A DNA stretch of 63,929 nucleotides from a bacterium (GCA_016934675.1 JAFGSJ010000001.1:1-63929), one strand, 5' to 3'. Positions 1 through 9,059 are shown, counted from the stretch's first letter. A program made the numbers and translations. Notes: generated by a model not told the origin, from the letters alone.

Positions 1-2
1 AC

Positions 3-515
3 CCACTCTTCAAACAGTCTTACGAGAAGTATGCCGAAGCGATCTGTATCAAACGTGACGATCATGAAGTCTGGAACAATTGGGGGACTGCCCTTTCAGA
101 TCAAGCCAGGACCAAGAATGGCGTCGAAGCAGACGCACTCTTCAAACAGTCTTACGAGAAGTATGCCGAAGCGGTCCGTATCAAACCTGAGATGCATAAA
201 GCCTGGAACAATTGGGGGACTGCCCTTATTTTTCAAGCCAAGACTAAGGCTAGCGCCGAAGCAGACGCACTTTTCAACCAGGCCTGCGAGAAGTACAGGG
301 AAGCATTACATATCAATCCCCAATATCGCAGCACTCAGTACAATATGGCGTGTCTTTCCGGTTTGCGGGGTAGTGCCGATGAGGCTGTGTATTGGCTTGG
401 CCTATGGTTCGAGGGAAATCCGGTCGCAAACAAAGCTGATATTCGGAAAGATGGTGATTTTGACCGGGTCCGTGATACGGAAAAGTTTCGAACCTTTCTC
501 GACGGTTTGAATTGA
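3..515 (+). CDS. TPR-repeat protein, C-terminal part (5' end outside window)
   Basis: The reading frame is open from the window edge to the TGA at 513-515, so the start is missing. It encodes at least three tandem 44-residue units of tetratricopeptide type. Each unit carries a YEKYAEA..I helix and a WNNWGTAL helix, and the unit ends at an NPQY turn. The last 40 residues (DGDFDRVRDTEKFRTFLDGL) match the usual end-cap of proteins that finish a TPR array with a DPDF-like segment. Such proteins are protein-interaction scaffolds; the partner here is unknown. The first two units are nearly identical in DNA, which implies recent duplication or gene conversion. Confidence 0.8.
   Translation, partial: PLFKQSYEKYAEAICIKRDDHEVWNNWGTALSDQARTKNGVEADALFKQSYEKYAEAVRIKPEMHKAWNNWGTALIFQAKTKASAEADALFNQACEKYREALHINPQYRSTQYNMACLSGLRGSADEAVYWLGLWFEGNPVANKADIRKDGDFDRVRDTEKFRTFLDGLN
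5..400 (+). repeat. 132-bp tandem coding repeat (three units)
   Basis: Units begin at 5, 137 and 269, an exact 132-base (44-codon) period. Units 1 and 2 are almost identical at the DNA level, while unit 3 has diverged. The array continues beyond the left window edge. Confidence 0.8.
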
Positions 516-572
516 GGGACCTCCCCCCGTGTGCACGTGTGGTTCAGTCAGGAACACGTCAGAATTCGGAGT

Positions 573-660
573 GACGGCCGTCTCGGCCGTGTGAGCGAGA
601 AAATCCACACATGAGCGAGACGCTCATGCCACACCAGAAGGTGCGAGAAAATCCGCACCA
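573..660. repeat. Hairpin-rich intergenic repeat, 48-bp spaced direct copies
   Basis: The 12-mer gcgagaaaatcc occurs at 595-606 and 643-654, each followed by a cac..atgagc block. There are two short perfect hairpins: ACGGCCG/CGGCCGT at 574-580 and 584-590, and ATGAGCG/CGCTCAT at 611-617 and 621-627. The segment lies between the TPR gene and the M55 peptidase gene and shows no convincing coding frame. Confidence 0.5.
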
Positions 661-706
661 TGAGCAAAGAGGATCATACTCATTCAGACTTGCGTTTCTG
701 TCTCAG

Positions 707-735
707 TTGACTGAAGCGAAATGGTATGGTATGTA
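707..735 (+). promoter_or_regulatory. Possible sigma70-type promoter for the M55 peptidase gene
   Basis: TTGACT at 707-712 is followed after 17 bases by TATGTA at 730-735. The -35 match is good and the -10 match is weak. It sits 57 bases before the ATG at 793. Confidence 0.3.
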
Positions 736-792
736 TGGAGTGTTCTGTTGTTATGTGCCGAGGACAATGCATCATGAAGGAGAGAAACGCAG

Positions 793-1608
793 ATGACCGA
801 TCGCAAAGATTATAAATTATTCATTTCAGCAGATATCGAGGGCATAACCGGGGTGGTGTCCTGGGACGAGACCGAGACGGGCAAGCCCGATTATCCCTAT
901 TTTCGGAAGTTGATGGCCCAGGAGATCAACGCGGCCATCGAAGCGGCCCTCGAGTGCGGAGTGACCGAGGTGGTGGTCCGGGACGCTCACGGTGATGCCC
1001 GCAATATCATGCCGAACGATTTGCATGCCGAGGCCAAGCTGATCCGGAACTGGTCGGAGGGGCCCATGTGCATGATGGAAGGCCTGGACGAGATGTTCGA
1101 TGCGGTCCTTTTCATCGGCTATCATGCCAAGGCGGGCACGCCTAATGCACCGTTGAAGCACACCTATTCCGGCCGGATTTTCGATTTGAAGGTGAACGGT
1201 CTGTCGTTGCCGGAGGCGGGTTGGAACGCTCTGATCGCCGGGCATTTCAATGTTCCGCTCATTTTCGCTTCGGGTGATCGGGCTTTATGCGAGCAGGTCC
1301 GGGAATTGATGCGTGATGTGGTGACGGTCCCGGTCAAGCAGGGGATCGGGCGGGCCTGTCTTTCCCTTCATCCTGACAAGGCCCATCAGGCGATCAGGGA
1401 GGGGGTCACGCGGGCATTCGCCCAGCGGGCCCTATGGAAGCCTTATCGGCTCGAACCACCCTTCAGGCTCGAAGTGACCTTCAGCGACGAGGGTCTGGCC
1501 TGGCGAGCCCAATGGTATCCCGGGGTCAAGCTGATCAACGAGCGGACCATGTTGTTCGAGAACAGCGATTTCTTCGAGATCATGCGCTGTTTCAGTTTCA
1601 TAATCTGA
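793..1608 (+). CDS. M55 family D-aminopeptidase (DppA-like)
   Basis: The 271-residue product matches the zinc D-aminopeptidase DppA family (peptidase M55), which removes N-terminal D-residues from small peptides such as cell-wall peptides. Metal-binding motifs are visible: SADIEG at residues 12-17, RDAHGDA near 63-69, GYHAKAG near 109-115 and NGLSLPEAGWNA near 137-148. There is no signal peptide, so it is probably cytoplasmic. The start is supported by AAGGAGAG ending seven bases upstream of the ATG. The phosphofructokinase gene follows in the same direction within 30 bases, so the two are probably co-transcribed. The family call is secure; the physiological substrate is not known. Confidence 0.88.
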   Translation: MTDRKDYKLFISADIEGITGVVSWDETETGKPDYPYFRKLMAQEINAAIEAALECGVTEVVVRDAHGDARNIMPNDLHAEAKLIRNWSEGPMCMMEGLDEMFDAVLFIGYHAKAGTPNAPLKHTYSGRIFDLKVNGLSLPEAGWNALIAGHFNVPLIFASGDRALCEQVRELMRDVVTVPVKQGIGRACLSLHPDKAHQAIREGVTRAFAQRALWKPYRLEPPFRLEVTFSDEGLAWRAQWYPGVKLINERTMLFENSDFFEIMRCFSFII

Positions 1609-1635
1609 GTAGCATTCATAAGGAGGCACATGTCC

Positions 1636-2832
1636 ATGTCGCGTAAAACCAAAGGATGTATCGGTATTTTGACCGGTGGCGGTGATGTACCCGGTTTGAA
1701 TCCGGCCATTCGGGCCATTACCATCCGGGCGGTCCGCGAGGGCTACCAGGTCATCGGTATTCGTCGGGGCTGGGCCGGTCTGGTCGATATGGTCCCTGAT
1801 AAAAATTTCGATAATTCCAGTAATTACATCCAACTCAACGAAGAACTGGTCAATCGGATCGCCCGGACGGGCGGGACGTTTCTGCACAGTTCGCGGACCA
1901 ATCCGGCCAAAGTGCCGCTGGACCGGATTCCCGAGCATTTTAAGGACAAATACACAGATGAAAAGAACGATGTCACCGAAGATATCCTGAAAAACCTCGA
2001 TTTTTTGAAGATCGATTACCTGATTCCGATCGGCGGCGACGATACTCTGAGTTATGCGGTCCGGCTCCACAAGGAGGGCGTCAAACTGATCGCCATTCCC
2101 AAGACCATGGACAATGATGTGCCCGGCACCGATTACTGTATCGGCTTCAGCACCTGCATCACCCGGGTCATTGAAATGACGCACGATCTCAGGACCACAG
2201 CCGGCTCGCATGAACGTTTCCTCATGATCGAAGTGTTCGGACGCTATGCCGGTTACACCGCTCTGATCCCGACCATGGCTGGGGCCGCCAATCGCTGCGT
2301 CATCCCCGAGCACAAATTCGATATCGAGCAATTGACCGAACTGCTGATTGAAGACCGGAACAAGACCCCGAGCCGCTACTCGGTCTGTCTGATCTCGGAA
2401 GGAGCCATGTTCAAGGGTGGCGAAATGATCTTCGAAAGCTCGGAAGCCGACCAGTTCGGCCATAAAAAACTGGGCGGGATCGGTGATATCATCTCGGTCC
2501 AGGTCAAGAACCTCTCGATTAAATATGAGAAGAGGACGGTCAATGTCATCAGTCAACGTCTGGGCTACCTGGTCCGCTGCGGCAATCCGGATGCCATCGA
2601 CTCGATCGTGCCCATGGCGTTCGGTAACCTGGCTCTGAACCTGATCCTCGAAGGCGTGACCGGTCGCATGGTCAATTTACGGAACGGACGCTATGATAAT
2701 GTGCCGATCAATGTGGTCACCAGCTTCAAAAAAGTGGTGGATGTCAATAAATATTACAATACCGAGCGTCTCAGGCCGTTCTATAAGAGTTTCGATGCCA
2801 AACCGCTCTTCCTGATGACCAGTGATTATTGA
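1636..2832 (+). CDS. 6-phosphofructokinase, PPi-dependent type signature
   Basis: Phosphofructokinase family protein of about 398 residues that phosphorylates fructose 6-phosphate in glycolysis. Numbering from the upstream ATG at 1630, the P-loop region is TGGGDVPGLN (15-24), the phosphoryl-donor motif is GGDDT (135-139) and the catalytic segment is PKTMDND (157-163). ATP-dependent enzymes have Gly in place of the second Asp of GGDD and Gly in place of the Lys of PKT; the Asp/Lys pair seen here is the established marker of pyrophosphate-dependent enzymes. The ATG at 1636 is preferred because AGGAGG at 1621-1626 lies nine bases before it but only three before 1630. The enzyme would be reversible and could also serve gluconeogenesis. 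Confidence 0.9.
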   Translation: MSRKTKGCIGILTGGGDVPGLNPAIRAITIRAVREGYQVIGIRRGWAGLVDMVPDKNFDNSSNYIQLNEELVNRIARTGGTFLHSSRTNPAKVPLDRIPEHFKDKYTDEKNDVTEDILKNLDFLKIDYLIPIGGDDTLSYAVRLHKEGVKLIAIPKTMDNDVPGTDYCIGFSTCITRVIEMTHDLRTTAGSHERFLMIEVFGRYAGYTALIPTMAGAANRCVIPEHKFDIEQLTELLIEDRNKTPSRYSVCLISEGAMFKGGEMIFESSEADQFGHKKLGGIGDIISVQVKNLSIKYEKRTVNVISQRLGYLVRCGNPDAIDSIVPMAFGNLALNLILEGVTGRMVNLRNGRYDNVPINVVTSFKKVVDVNKYYNTERLRPFYKSFDAKPLFLMTSDY

Positions 2833-2845
2833 TCGTTTCTTGTGT

Positions 2846-5071
2846 TTACTCGAAGCGGAGCCGGACATTTTTGAGCCTGGCGGCCAACGGTTCGGGTTTA
2901 TAGGGGACCCTGGTCCCGGTCCAGCGTCGGAATGTCTGGGCCCAGGCTGTCCGGTCCTGTTCGCCCTGGAACCTGAGTTCACAGAAATTCAGACCGGTCC
3001 GTAAGGGCAGAAAGTAGTGTAAAAGGCCCGTGGACAGGCCCTCTTGGGGGGCCACTTCCTGACCTGCGGTTTCGAGCCATATGCTGAAAGGCTCGGGGGC
3101 CTGTTCGAGTCCGAAACTGATTTCGACGCCGGACCAGTCCTGATGATTGATGATTACGAAGGTGGCCCCATCGAGGCAGACCATTTCAGTCGTATTGTTA
3201 TCATACGATGTAAAGCCTTTGCCCAACAAGACAAAGGACTGGATATTGGTTTTCAGGGGGACTTCGAAGATCAACAGGCCGCTGGCCGGGTCGGACTCGA
3301 TAAATCCGCCCAATTCCTCGCTCAACAATTTGGTATTGCGGGGCCTGTTATGGACCCAATAATTGGGATGCAAGCTCACCCAGCCGATCCCATATTCGTT
3401 CAGTATTTCAGAAAGATGGCCCTGAACATCGAGCTGCACCTTTTCCGAATTCTCATGCCCGACAACGGGCTCGATGGTGACAGGCGGCGTTTGTTTCAGC
3501 CTGAGAAGTGTGTCCACGATAGCATAAAGATTGAAAGTCTCGAACGAGGGAGCGGTAAAATGCGAGGTGAAACCGAGCGTAACCGGTTTCTGGTGAATGG
3601 TCTGATAATAGCTGACCTTCCTGATTTCATGCATCAGATCGCACATGGTCAGCATGGCCCGGTTATCGCTCTCGCGTCCGATGCGTTGATATGTTTTCGG
3701 GACCGGATCGGTCGGGGCCATGTAGGTCGGGTAACGAAAATAATCAAAGAGTATGAGCAGGCAGATCAGCCCGAACATGATCTGGCCAGATTTCCGGCCC
3801 ATTCGTTCGAGTACAAATCGGGCGCCCCATCCGCTGAGCAGGGCCAGGACCACGACACAGATCACAATAAAGCGTGACGGGACACGCAGGAATGACATGA
3901 AGGGCAACTTAACCAGGAGGTTCACGGGCATGAGCCACGAAATATCCCGCCCGAACAGGCTAAACGACGGTCCCAGGGCCAGCAGGAAGAAGACAGCAAA
4001 GACAAAGAGCCAGAACCATTTTTCACTGGTCCGGCTCTTGATGAAACCGATAATGGCCAAGACGAGCGGCACGCAACCGAAGAAGAGTGAGCCCTCGAAT
4101 CCCCAGACCAGCGGTTGACCGAAAGTGTTGAACAGGAATTGCATGCCTTTGCCGTAGACGGGATGAGTGATATTGGGCAAGAAAACCGTTCTGAGCAGCG
4201 CTGAAGTTTGGTCCATCATGACCGCGCTCGAAGTCTTGCCGGGTTGAAGCATAAGCCCGAAAATCGGGGCATAGAGCGGACCTAGCACGATCAGTGCTCC
4301 CAATCCGAACCAGAGGCAAGACAGTGACAGGTGTCCCAGCGATCTGATTTTTCGGGTTCGCGGCTGAAACAGTATTCGGACCGTACGGTAGATCAGGGCA
4401 CAGGACAAGACATAGACCAGGTAGATGCCGTAATACCAGTTCGAGAGCGCATTTATCACCCAGGCCAGACCAGTCAGAAAACTCGGGATAGCCAGGGCCC
4501 GGGCCTGTTTGAGTGCCGGTGCATCGATGACCAGCCAGCGTCTGAGAAAAAGGATAAACAGGGGGATGAAATGGATACTGGCCTGGTTTAAATGATCGAG
4601 ATGGGTCCAATGGCCGCTCCAGAAACCGAAGACCAGACCGCTCACCAGAGCCGGTCGGAACGATAATCCAACGTCCTGGGCCAGCATGAACGCCGTCAGA
4701 CCAGCAATGGGAAACGAAAGGAAGAAAATGAGATTGTAGCTTTCGATGGCACTGAAAAAATGACCAAGCACATAAGCCATGAAACCGCTGGCCACGATGA
4801 GTGAGTGAAAGGCAAGATGGGTCCCGACCGGATAATAGACCATCGGTGTGAACATGATCTCGAGTTCTTTACTGAGAAAAGCCTTTTTAAACCACCAGAA
4901 ATTCCACAGGTAAATATAACGATCGCCGCCCAATCCGACCAATTCAATCGAAAGTTTCCGGACCAGGGGATAGGTCCAGAATACGGCGATGATCGAACAC
5001 AGAGTGAAGACAAAAAGCCAACCGAACAGTTTATCGGTTAAGCCGGGAGATGGTTGAACGCTCGTATTCAT
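2846..5071 (-). CDS. Large multi-pass membrane protein, GT-C/YfhO-like
   Basis: About 741 residues with roughly a dozen hydrophobic segments in the first two thirds and a soluble C-terminal third. The early loop GGDRYIYLWNFWWFKK, after the first membrane segment, resembles the acidic first loop of GT-C glycosyltransferases and YfhO-type proteins that use lipid-linked sugars. The start at 5071 (MNTSVQPS) is chosen because upstream in-frame starts would overlap the preceding gene by well over 100 bases; this start leaves a 29-base gap. It is the last gene of a four-gene minus-strand operon (8131 to 2846). A role in surface glycan or glycoprotein assembly is inferred from architecture and neighbours only. 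Confidence 0.65.
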   Translation of the reverse strand: MNTSVQPSPGLTDKLFGWLFVFTLCSIIAVFWTYPLVRKLSIELVGLGGDRYIYLWNFWWFKKAFLSKELEIMFTPMVYYPVGTHLAFHSLIVASGFMAYVLGHFFSAIESYNLIFFLSFPIAGLTAFMLAQDVGLSFRPALVSGLVFGFWSGHWTHLDHLNQASIHFIPLFILFLRRWLVIDAPALKQARALAIPSFLTGLAWVINALSNWYYGIYLVYVLSCALIYRTVRILFQPRTRKIRSLGHLSLSCLWFGLGALIVLGPLYAPIFGLMLQPGKTSSAVMMDQTSALLRTVFLPNITHPVYGKGMQFLFNTFGQPLVWGFEGSLFFGCVPLVLAIIGFIKSRTSEKWFWLFVFAVFFLLALGPSFSLFGRDISWLMPVNLLVKLPFMSFLRVPSRFIVICVVVLALLSGWGARFVLERMGRKSGQIMFGLICLLILFDYFRYPTYMAPTDPVPKTYQRIGRESDNRAMLTMCDLMHEIRKVSYYQTIHQKPVTLGFTSHFTAPSFETFNLYAIVDTLLRLKQTPPVTIEPVVGHENSEKVQLDVQGHLSEILNEYGIGWVSLHPNYWVHNRPRNTKLLSEELGGFIESDPASGLLIFEVPLKTNIQSFVLLGKGFTSYDNNTTEMVCLDGATFVIINHQDWSGVEISFGLEQAPEPFSIWLETAGQEVAPQEGLSTGLLHYFLPLRTGLNFCELRFQGEQDRTAWAQTFRRWTGTRVPYKPEPLAARLKNVRLRFE

Positions 5072-5100
5072 CCTGCTTGTTCCGTTTCTTTCCGTGAAAA

Positions 5101-6471
5101 TCAACCCACATGAAATACCGGTATGATAAGTGTGCCTAGAGTATAGACGTTTAACAGGAAAAGACAAGTGAAAATCAAGGCGGGTCCGACCCTTTCGGGG
5201 ACCCGCAGACCTCGCAGAACATCCAATATCCCAAAGCAAATGAGATACATGATCGGCCAGACCACCGGAAAGAGAAAGCGTCCCTGAGCATAGATACCTT
5301 TTGTCATGTAAACCAGGACTGAGATAGCAGCAAGCAGAATGAAATTAAAGAAAAGGGTCCCAATCGCCGAACTGACCCGATCATAATCCAGGTTTCGCCA
5401 CGGTCTGATCAAACCGGAATGGGCCATGATAAAGCCCACACTACCGGCTCCCACCAGATAAAGGATCAGTGTATTGAGGCCCGACGGCAAGCTGTAGGTC
5501 ATCCAGCCGGCGCTACAGAAGAAGCTGCTGATATAAGCCAATACAAGCTGGGTCCAGGGCAGGGCGGTTGCAGGCAGGGCCGCTTTGCCCAGAGTTAATT
5601 TCAGGTGAATGACGGCCAGTTGGTTTATCAATTCCGTAGCCAGGGCGGGCCAGAACCAGCCGAGCAGGATGAACAGAGGCAGTCCCACGCACAGAAAGGC
5701 CCCCATCCAGAGAAAAACATACTTAAGAAACAGGCCGGTCTGGTCTTTCCAATAGTGATAGAGCCCGACCGGCACTACCATCCAGCCTTGACGCTCAGTG
5801 CCTACACACAACAATGCCCAGCACAGCAAGACCAGTGCGTGACGACCTGTCAATCCGTGCATCTTACCGCGCAGTAAACTCAATAAAAAACCATAATACA
5901 CCAATTGCAGAAAGGGATCGGTATTGACTGAAACAGCTACAAGTGCGTACTGTGGCAGCAACAGAATCGTACTGATCAGAAACAGGGCCTGGTCTCGTCT
6001 CTGCTTGAAAACGAGCAGACTGATCTCATACAGGAAGAGTAGACCGATCGTACTAAAAAAAAGTGATAAAAAACGGAGCAGATACATTTGCCCGATCAGA
6101 TCATGAACGGGAAAACATTGCAGATACAAGCCGGACAAACGATAGAGTAGCTCGGGCTTCCGCATCTGCGTTGCCACCATACTGATAAAAGGTGCTTTGC
6201 TGAAACGGTCCGGCAGTTCGGATGGGCGAGCCACCCCGACATAACGCCAGAATGAGAACTCATCCATGGTCTGAATGAGCCGTCTCTGCAGTTCAAGGTC
6301 CTGCTTGAGCGCAGGGGAAGGACTGAATGGGCCAGCCTGCCAGAACAGATGGACCTGTTCGAAATGTGTGGGTTCGTCAGCGCCCTGCCAGGGCGGGACC
6401 AGAAGCAGATAGAGGCTGCCAAAACAGATAAACAAACAGAGCAGGGCCAGTTTTGGATAATCGAGTTTCAC
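5101..6471 (-). CDS. Multi-pass membrane protein, DUF2142-like
   Basis: About 456 residues with an N-terminal membrane segment followed by PPWQGADEPTHFEQ, the acidic DEP.H loop typical of DUF2142 and related GT-C-like membrane proteins, then about nine further hydrophobic segments. The start codon is GTG at 6471 and forms a GTGA overlap with the stop of the upstream TPR gene, so translation is probably coupled. The family is linked to cell-surface polysaccharide clusters, but its reaction is not established. The final segment ends close to the membrane with almost no soluble tail. Confidence 0.65.
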   Translation of the reverse strand: MKLDYPKLALLCLFICFGSLYLLLVPPWQGADEPTHFEQVHLFWQAGPFSPSPALKQDLELQRRLIQTMDEFSFWRYVGVARPSELPDRFSKAPFISMVATQMRKPELLYRLSGLYLQCFPVHDLIGQMYLLRFLSLFFSTIGLLFLYEISLLVFKQRRDQALFLISTILLLPQYALVAVSVNTDPFLQLVYYGFLLSLLRGKMHGLTGRHALVLLCWALLCVGTERQGWMVVPVGLYHYWKDQTGLFLKYVFLWMGAFLCVGLPLFILLGWFWPALATELINQLAVIHLKLTLGKAALPATALPWTQLVLAYISSFFCSAGWMTYSLPSGLNTLILYLVGAGSVGFIMAHSGLIRPWRNLDYDRVSSAIGTLFFNFILLAAISVLVYMTKGIYAQGRFLFPVVWPIMYLICFGILDVLRGLRVPERVGPALIFTCLFLLNVYTLGTLIIPVFHVG

Positions 6472-7424
6472 GGCTCGGCCTCCTCGATGATCCCCCTGCG
6501 GCTGTCGAGCGTTATACCTAACAGGTGCGGCCAGGTGTTTTGAAACATGGTCAGACTGCCGAGCTCGGGGAAATGTCCCTTGGGACGATGCTCGGGCCAG
6601 CGCCCTGACTGGATAATCCGAGTGTACTCCTTTCGGGCCCCCGGATAACGGTAATCAAGCTTGATAAGTTTTTCCAATAGGGTCCGGGCTCGCTCCTCAT
6701 CATCTCGTATTCGATAGGCATAAAGAGCAGATCGGTACAAGTATTCAGGCGAAGACGGGGCATGATCGAGCTGGGCCTGGTAAATTTCACCGGCTTCATG
6801 ATAATAACCCGCATTCCAGAGCAGGTCCGCGACTGTCAAGGCAGAATCCGGGTCAGTCTCGATGGGCAGACACGCCTCAATTCGGCACTGTTTATAAGCT
6901 TCGAGACCTTGCAGGGCCAGCCTGATCCGGAACCGATACAGTCTCACCGAGAGTTCATCCGGGTATCTGGCCGAGAGCCTGGCTGCAATGTGAGCGGAAC
7001 GTTTATACTGATGAACATGATAATAACACATGCCGAGCAAAAGCAATTCATCGAGGCTGTGCTCAAGTTCATCACTAATGACCATGCGGACAGATTTCAA
7101 AGCAGACGTATGATTACCCCGAACATAAGAGTCCATGGCTTGAAGAATAAGATTCTGTTTGAATTGGGTTTGGACGAAGGCCCTGTTCCTGAGTGGTGCA
7201 CTGTACTCGGCTTTTTCATAGTAAACCTGGGCCCGGGCATGATGACTGGTCCTCTTCAGGAATGTGGCCGCAGCCAGAGAACCGCTATGTTGGGCCATCC
7301 GGAACGGGAGCATGCATATGCTTTCCGATAGGGGGCCCATGATAAGCACAACAATCTGGCTTGCTAACAGCAGATATCCTGTCAGGGCAATCCCGACCAG
7401 TTTAGGTGTCATTGTCGCTTTCAT
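6468..7424 (-). CDS. Membrane-anchored TPR-like protein
   Basis: The product has about 318 residues: one N-terminal membrane segment (residues about 8-28), then an all-helical region with TPR-like pairs such as LLLLGMCYYHVHQYKRSAH and YLYRSALYAYRIRDDEE. The ATG at 7424 overlaps the stop of the upstream gene as ATGA, and its own stop overlaps the GTG of the next gene. This tight coupling suggests the four operon products form one envelope complex or pathway. It probably projects from the membrane as a scaffold. No catalytic motif is seen. Confidence 0.65.
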   Translation of the reverse strand: MKATMTPKLVGIALTGYLLLASQIVVLIMGPLSESICMLPFRMAQHSGSLAAATFLKRTSHHARAQVYYEKAEYSAPLRNRAFVQTQFKQNLILQAMDSYVRGNHTSALKSVRMVISDELEHSLDELLLLGMCYYHVHQYKRSAHIAARLSARYPDELSVRLYRFRIRLALQGLEAYKQCRIEACLPIETDPDSALTVADLLWNAGYYHEAGEIYQAQLDHAPSSPEYLYRSALYAYRIRDDEERARTLLEKLIKLDYRYPGARKEYTRIIQSGRWPEHRPKGHFPELGSLTMFQNTWPHLLGITLDSRRGIIEEAEP

Positions 7425-8131
7425 GGGACCGGTCCCTTGATGATAGATATAAATGAGACAAGACCGCAGACAAGTATTCCCGCCCATAGGAAAGCTATCT
7501 GAGTCCGTATATCCGATAGATAGCCCAGATCGTCGGATGTGATCAAGTCGATCAAAAACCGATACAAGTTTGAGCGTGCCTGGGCCCGAAAACAAATCGC
7601 CCCGATGACCGGGCGTTGCTGTATGGATAATCGGCCGGTAGCTAACATATCGTAAAAGCACAGCCAGGGCGAAACGTAGTTCTGAGCAGAACCGGTCCTG
7701 TTACTGAAGGTCAGGGCATACTGGCCCCGTTCGAGACGTAATCCTTCTGGTAAGGGTAACTCACAATGGTGGTTATCGATCAATTGTTCGAGCGGCAGAG
7801 TAACCTCTCCCAGATACTGCCATGGGTTTCCGGCAGATCGAGTAGAACCGGATACAGGTGCTGTGTACCTGTCTTGTCCTTCATATTTCCGGAAATAACT
7901 GATCTTCAGCGCACCCCGGTTCTGTCTCTTGAACGTGGCAAAATTGACCGAGATCGCATCCAGGGGATGCCTCACCCGGAATGTCTGGGTCAACTCGGTC
8001 AGCCCATACAAATCAGTAAGTATCTCTTCACAGGCAGGCTGGTTTATGATCGTGAACGAAAAACGAATACAACTGAGAAAAAGAATGAGTATCAGGATAA
8101 AAAACAAGACATAATAATTATGCTTCATCAT
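7421..8131 (-). CDS. Bitopic membrane protein of unknown function
   Basis: About 236 residues. One hydrophobic segment lies near the N-terminus (about 6-24) and another near the C-terminus (about 208-230). Between them is a predicted beta-rich domain with a VTLPLEQL..NHHCELPLP stretch, resembling the presumed extracytoplasmic jelly-roll domains found next to GT-C-like proteins. The start at 8131 follows a GAGGA sequence by about seven bases. It is the first gene of the four-gene operon and faces the pentapeptide-repeat gene across about 270 bases. I do not recognise a named family. Confidence 0.5.
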   Translation of the reverse strand: MMKHNYYVLFFILILILFLSCIRFSFTIINQPACEEILTDLYGLTELTQTFRVRHPLDAISVNFATFKRQNRGALKISYFRKYEGQDRYTAPVSGSTRSAGNPWQYLGEVTLPLEQLIDNHHCELPLPEGLRLERGQYALTFSNRTGSAQNYVSPWLCFYDMLATGRLSIQQRPVIGAICFRAQARSNLYRFLIDLITSDDLGYLSDIRTQIAFLWAGILVCGLVSFISIIKGPVP

Positions 8132-8310
8132 GCCATTCCTCGAGGTGTCCTGAGCTGCTGAAATGAAATCACATCGCACAAAACCATGACGGAAAACGCC
8201 TGTTACTTAAAGCCCGACACTTATCTATGGTCAGTTACTACCACACTTTCAAGTATATGTCACCTAAATCATCAGGAGGCCGACTCTCAACAGTTTTAAC
8301 AGGATAAGAG

Positions 8311-8340
8311 TTGACAAAAGACATGCTTTTTATATACAAT
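8311..8340 (+). promoter_or_regulatory. Sigma70-type promoter of the pentapeptide-repeat gene
   Basis: TTGACA at 8311-8316 is followed by an 18-base spacer and TACAAT at 8335-8340. It lies 62 bases upstream of the TTG start at 8403, in the divergent intergenic region. Confidence 0.65.
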
Positions 8341-8402
8341 AAGTAATTAAATGAATGATGAAGCACGGCCTGCAGGTATGGAAGAGGGAGTGAGGCGAGA
8401 CA

Positions 8403-9059
8403 TTGTCACGGAAAAGGTGTAAGTTCAAATTCTTGGACCGGGTCTGTTTGGAATACAGTTCGTCTCCATCCGGTTTTTGCTTTTGGCACAATCCGTCCCG
8501 GAAAAAAGACTATCCCAAAGACGTTTTCGAAATACTCGAGAAAAGGGTCCAATCCAATTTTTTCATGGCCGGTTATCATTTGCCGGGTGTGAAATTGCAG
8601 GAAATTCAGCTTCGAGGAGTCAATCTGTGGGGGGCCTGGCTCGAGGGAGCAGACCTGACCGGTGCACAACTTCGGGGGGCCAAGCTGGCTGAGGCCAATC
8701 TCGAGAATGCCCAGCTCGATAAGGCGAACCTGATGTTTTCTTTTTTAACCATGGCCCAGATGACGGATGCATCGTTGAAAGAAGCCAATTTACGAGGTTC
8801 GGACCTCGGCGGCGCCCGACTGACAGGTTGTAATTTCCGGGGGGCGATACTGGTCGAGTCGAACCTGGCGGGATGTGATATCCGAGGAGCGGATTTTACC
8901 CTGGCCGAATTCGCCCATACCAATTTTGAAGCGGTTATATTTGATGAGCAGACCTGCTTTCAGGGTTGTACCGGATTGGAAAAATGTTACAATATTGCAG
9001 ATGCTCTCCAGGCTCGTATCAATAACAGCAATACGGAAGGGGACCCTCTGTCGTTTTAG
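8403..9059 (+). CDS. Pentapeptide-repeat protein with N-terminal Cys/His motif
   Basis: The product has 218 residues. From about residue 60 to 180 it consists of tandem A(D/N)LXX repeats (GADLTGAQL, EANLENAQL, GARLTGCNF, GADFTLAEF), which fold as a right-handed quadrilateral beta-helix. The first 35 residues carry CKF, C15 and GFCFWHNPS, a small Cys/His cluster seen at the front of other pentapeptide proteins that could bind a metal. The start codon is TTG, supported by GAGG about eight bases upstream and by the promoter at 8311-8340. The function of this subfamily is unknown. Confidence 0.85.
   Translation: MSRKRCKFKFLDRVCLEYSSSPSGFCFWHNPSRKKDYPKDVFEILEKRVQSNFFMAGYHLPGVKLQEIQLRGVNLWGAWLEGADLTGAQLRGAKLAEANLENAQLDKANLMFSFLTMAQMTDASLKEANLRGSDLGGARLTGCNFRGAILVESNLAGCDIRGADFTLAEFAHTNFEAVIFDEQTCFQGCTGLEKCYNIADALQARINNSNTEGDPLSF

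Noticed and set aside
402..608. 68-codon minus-strand frame
   Set aside because: It lies antisense to the end of the TPR gene and covers the hairpin repeats; no motif.
611..796. 61-codon frame before the M55 gene
   Set aside because: It is composed partly of the 48-bp repeats, has no ribosome-binding site and overlaps the real gene start.
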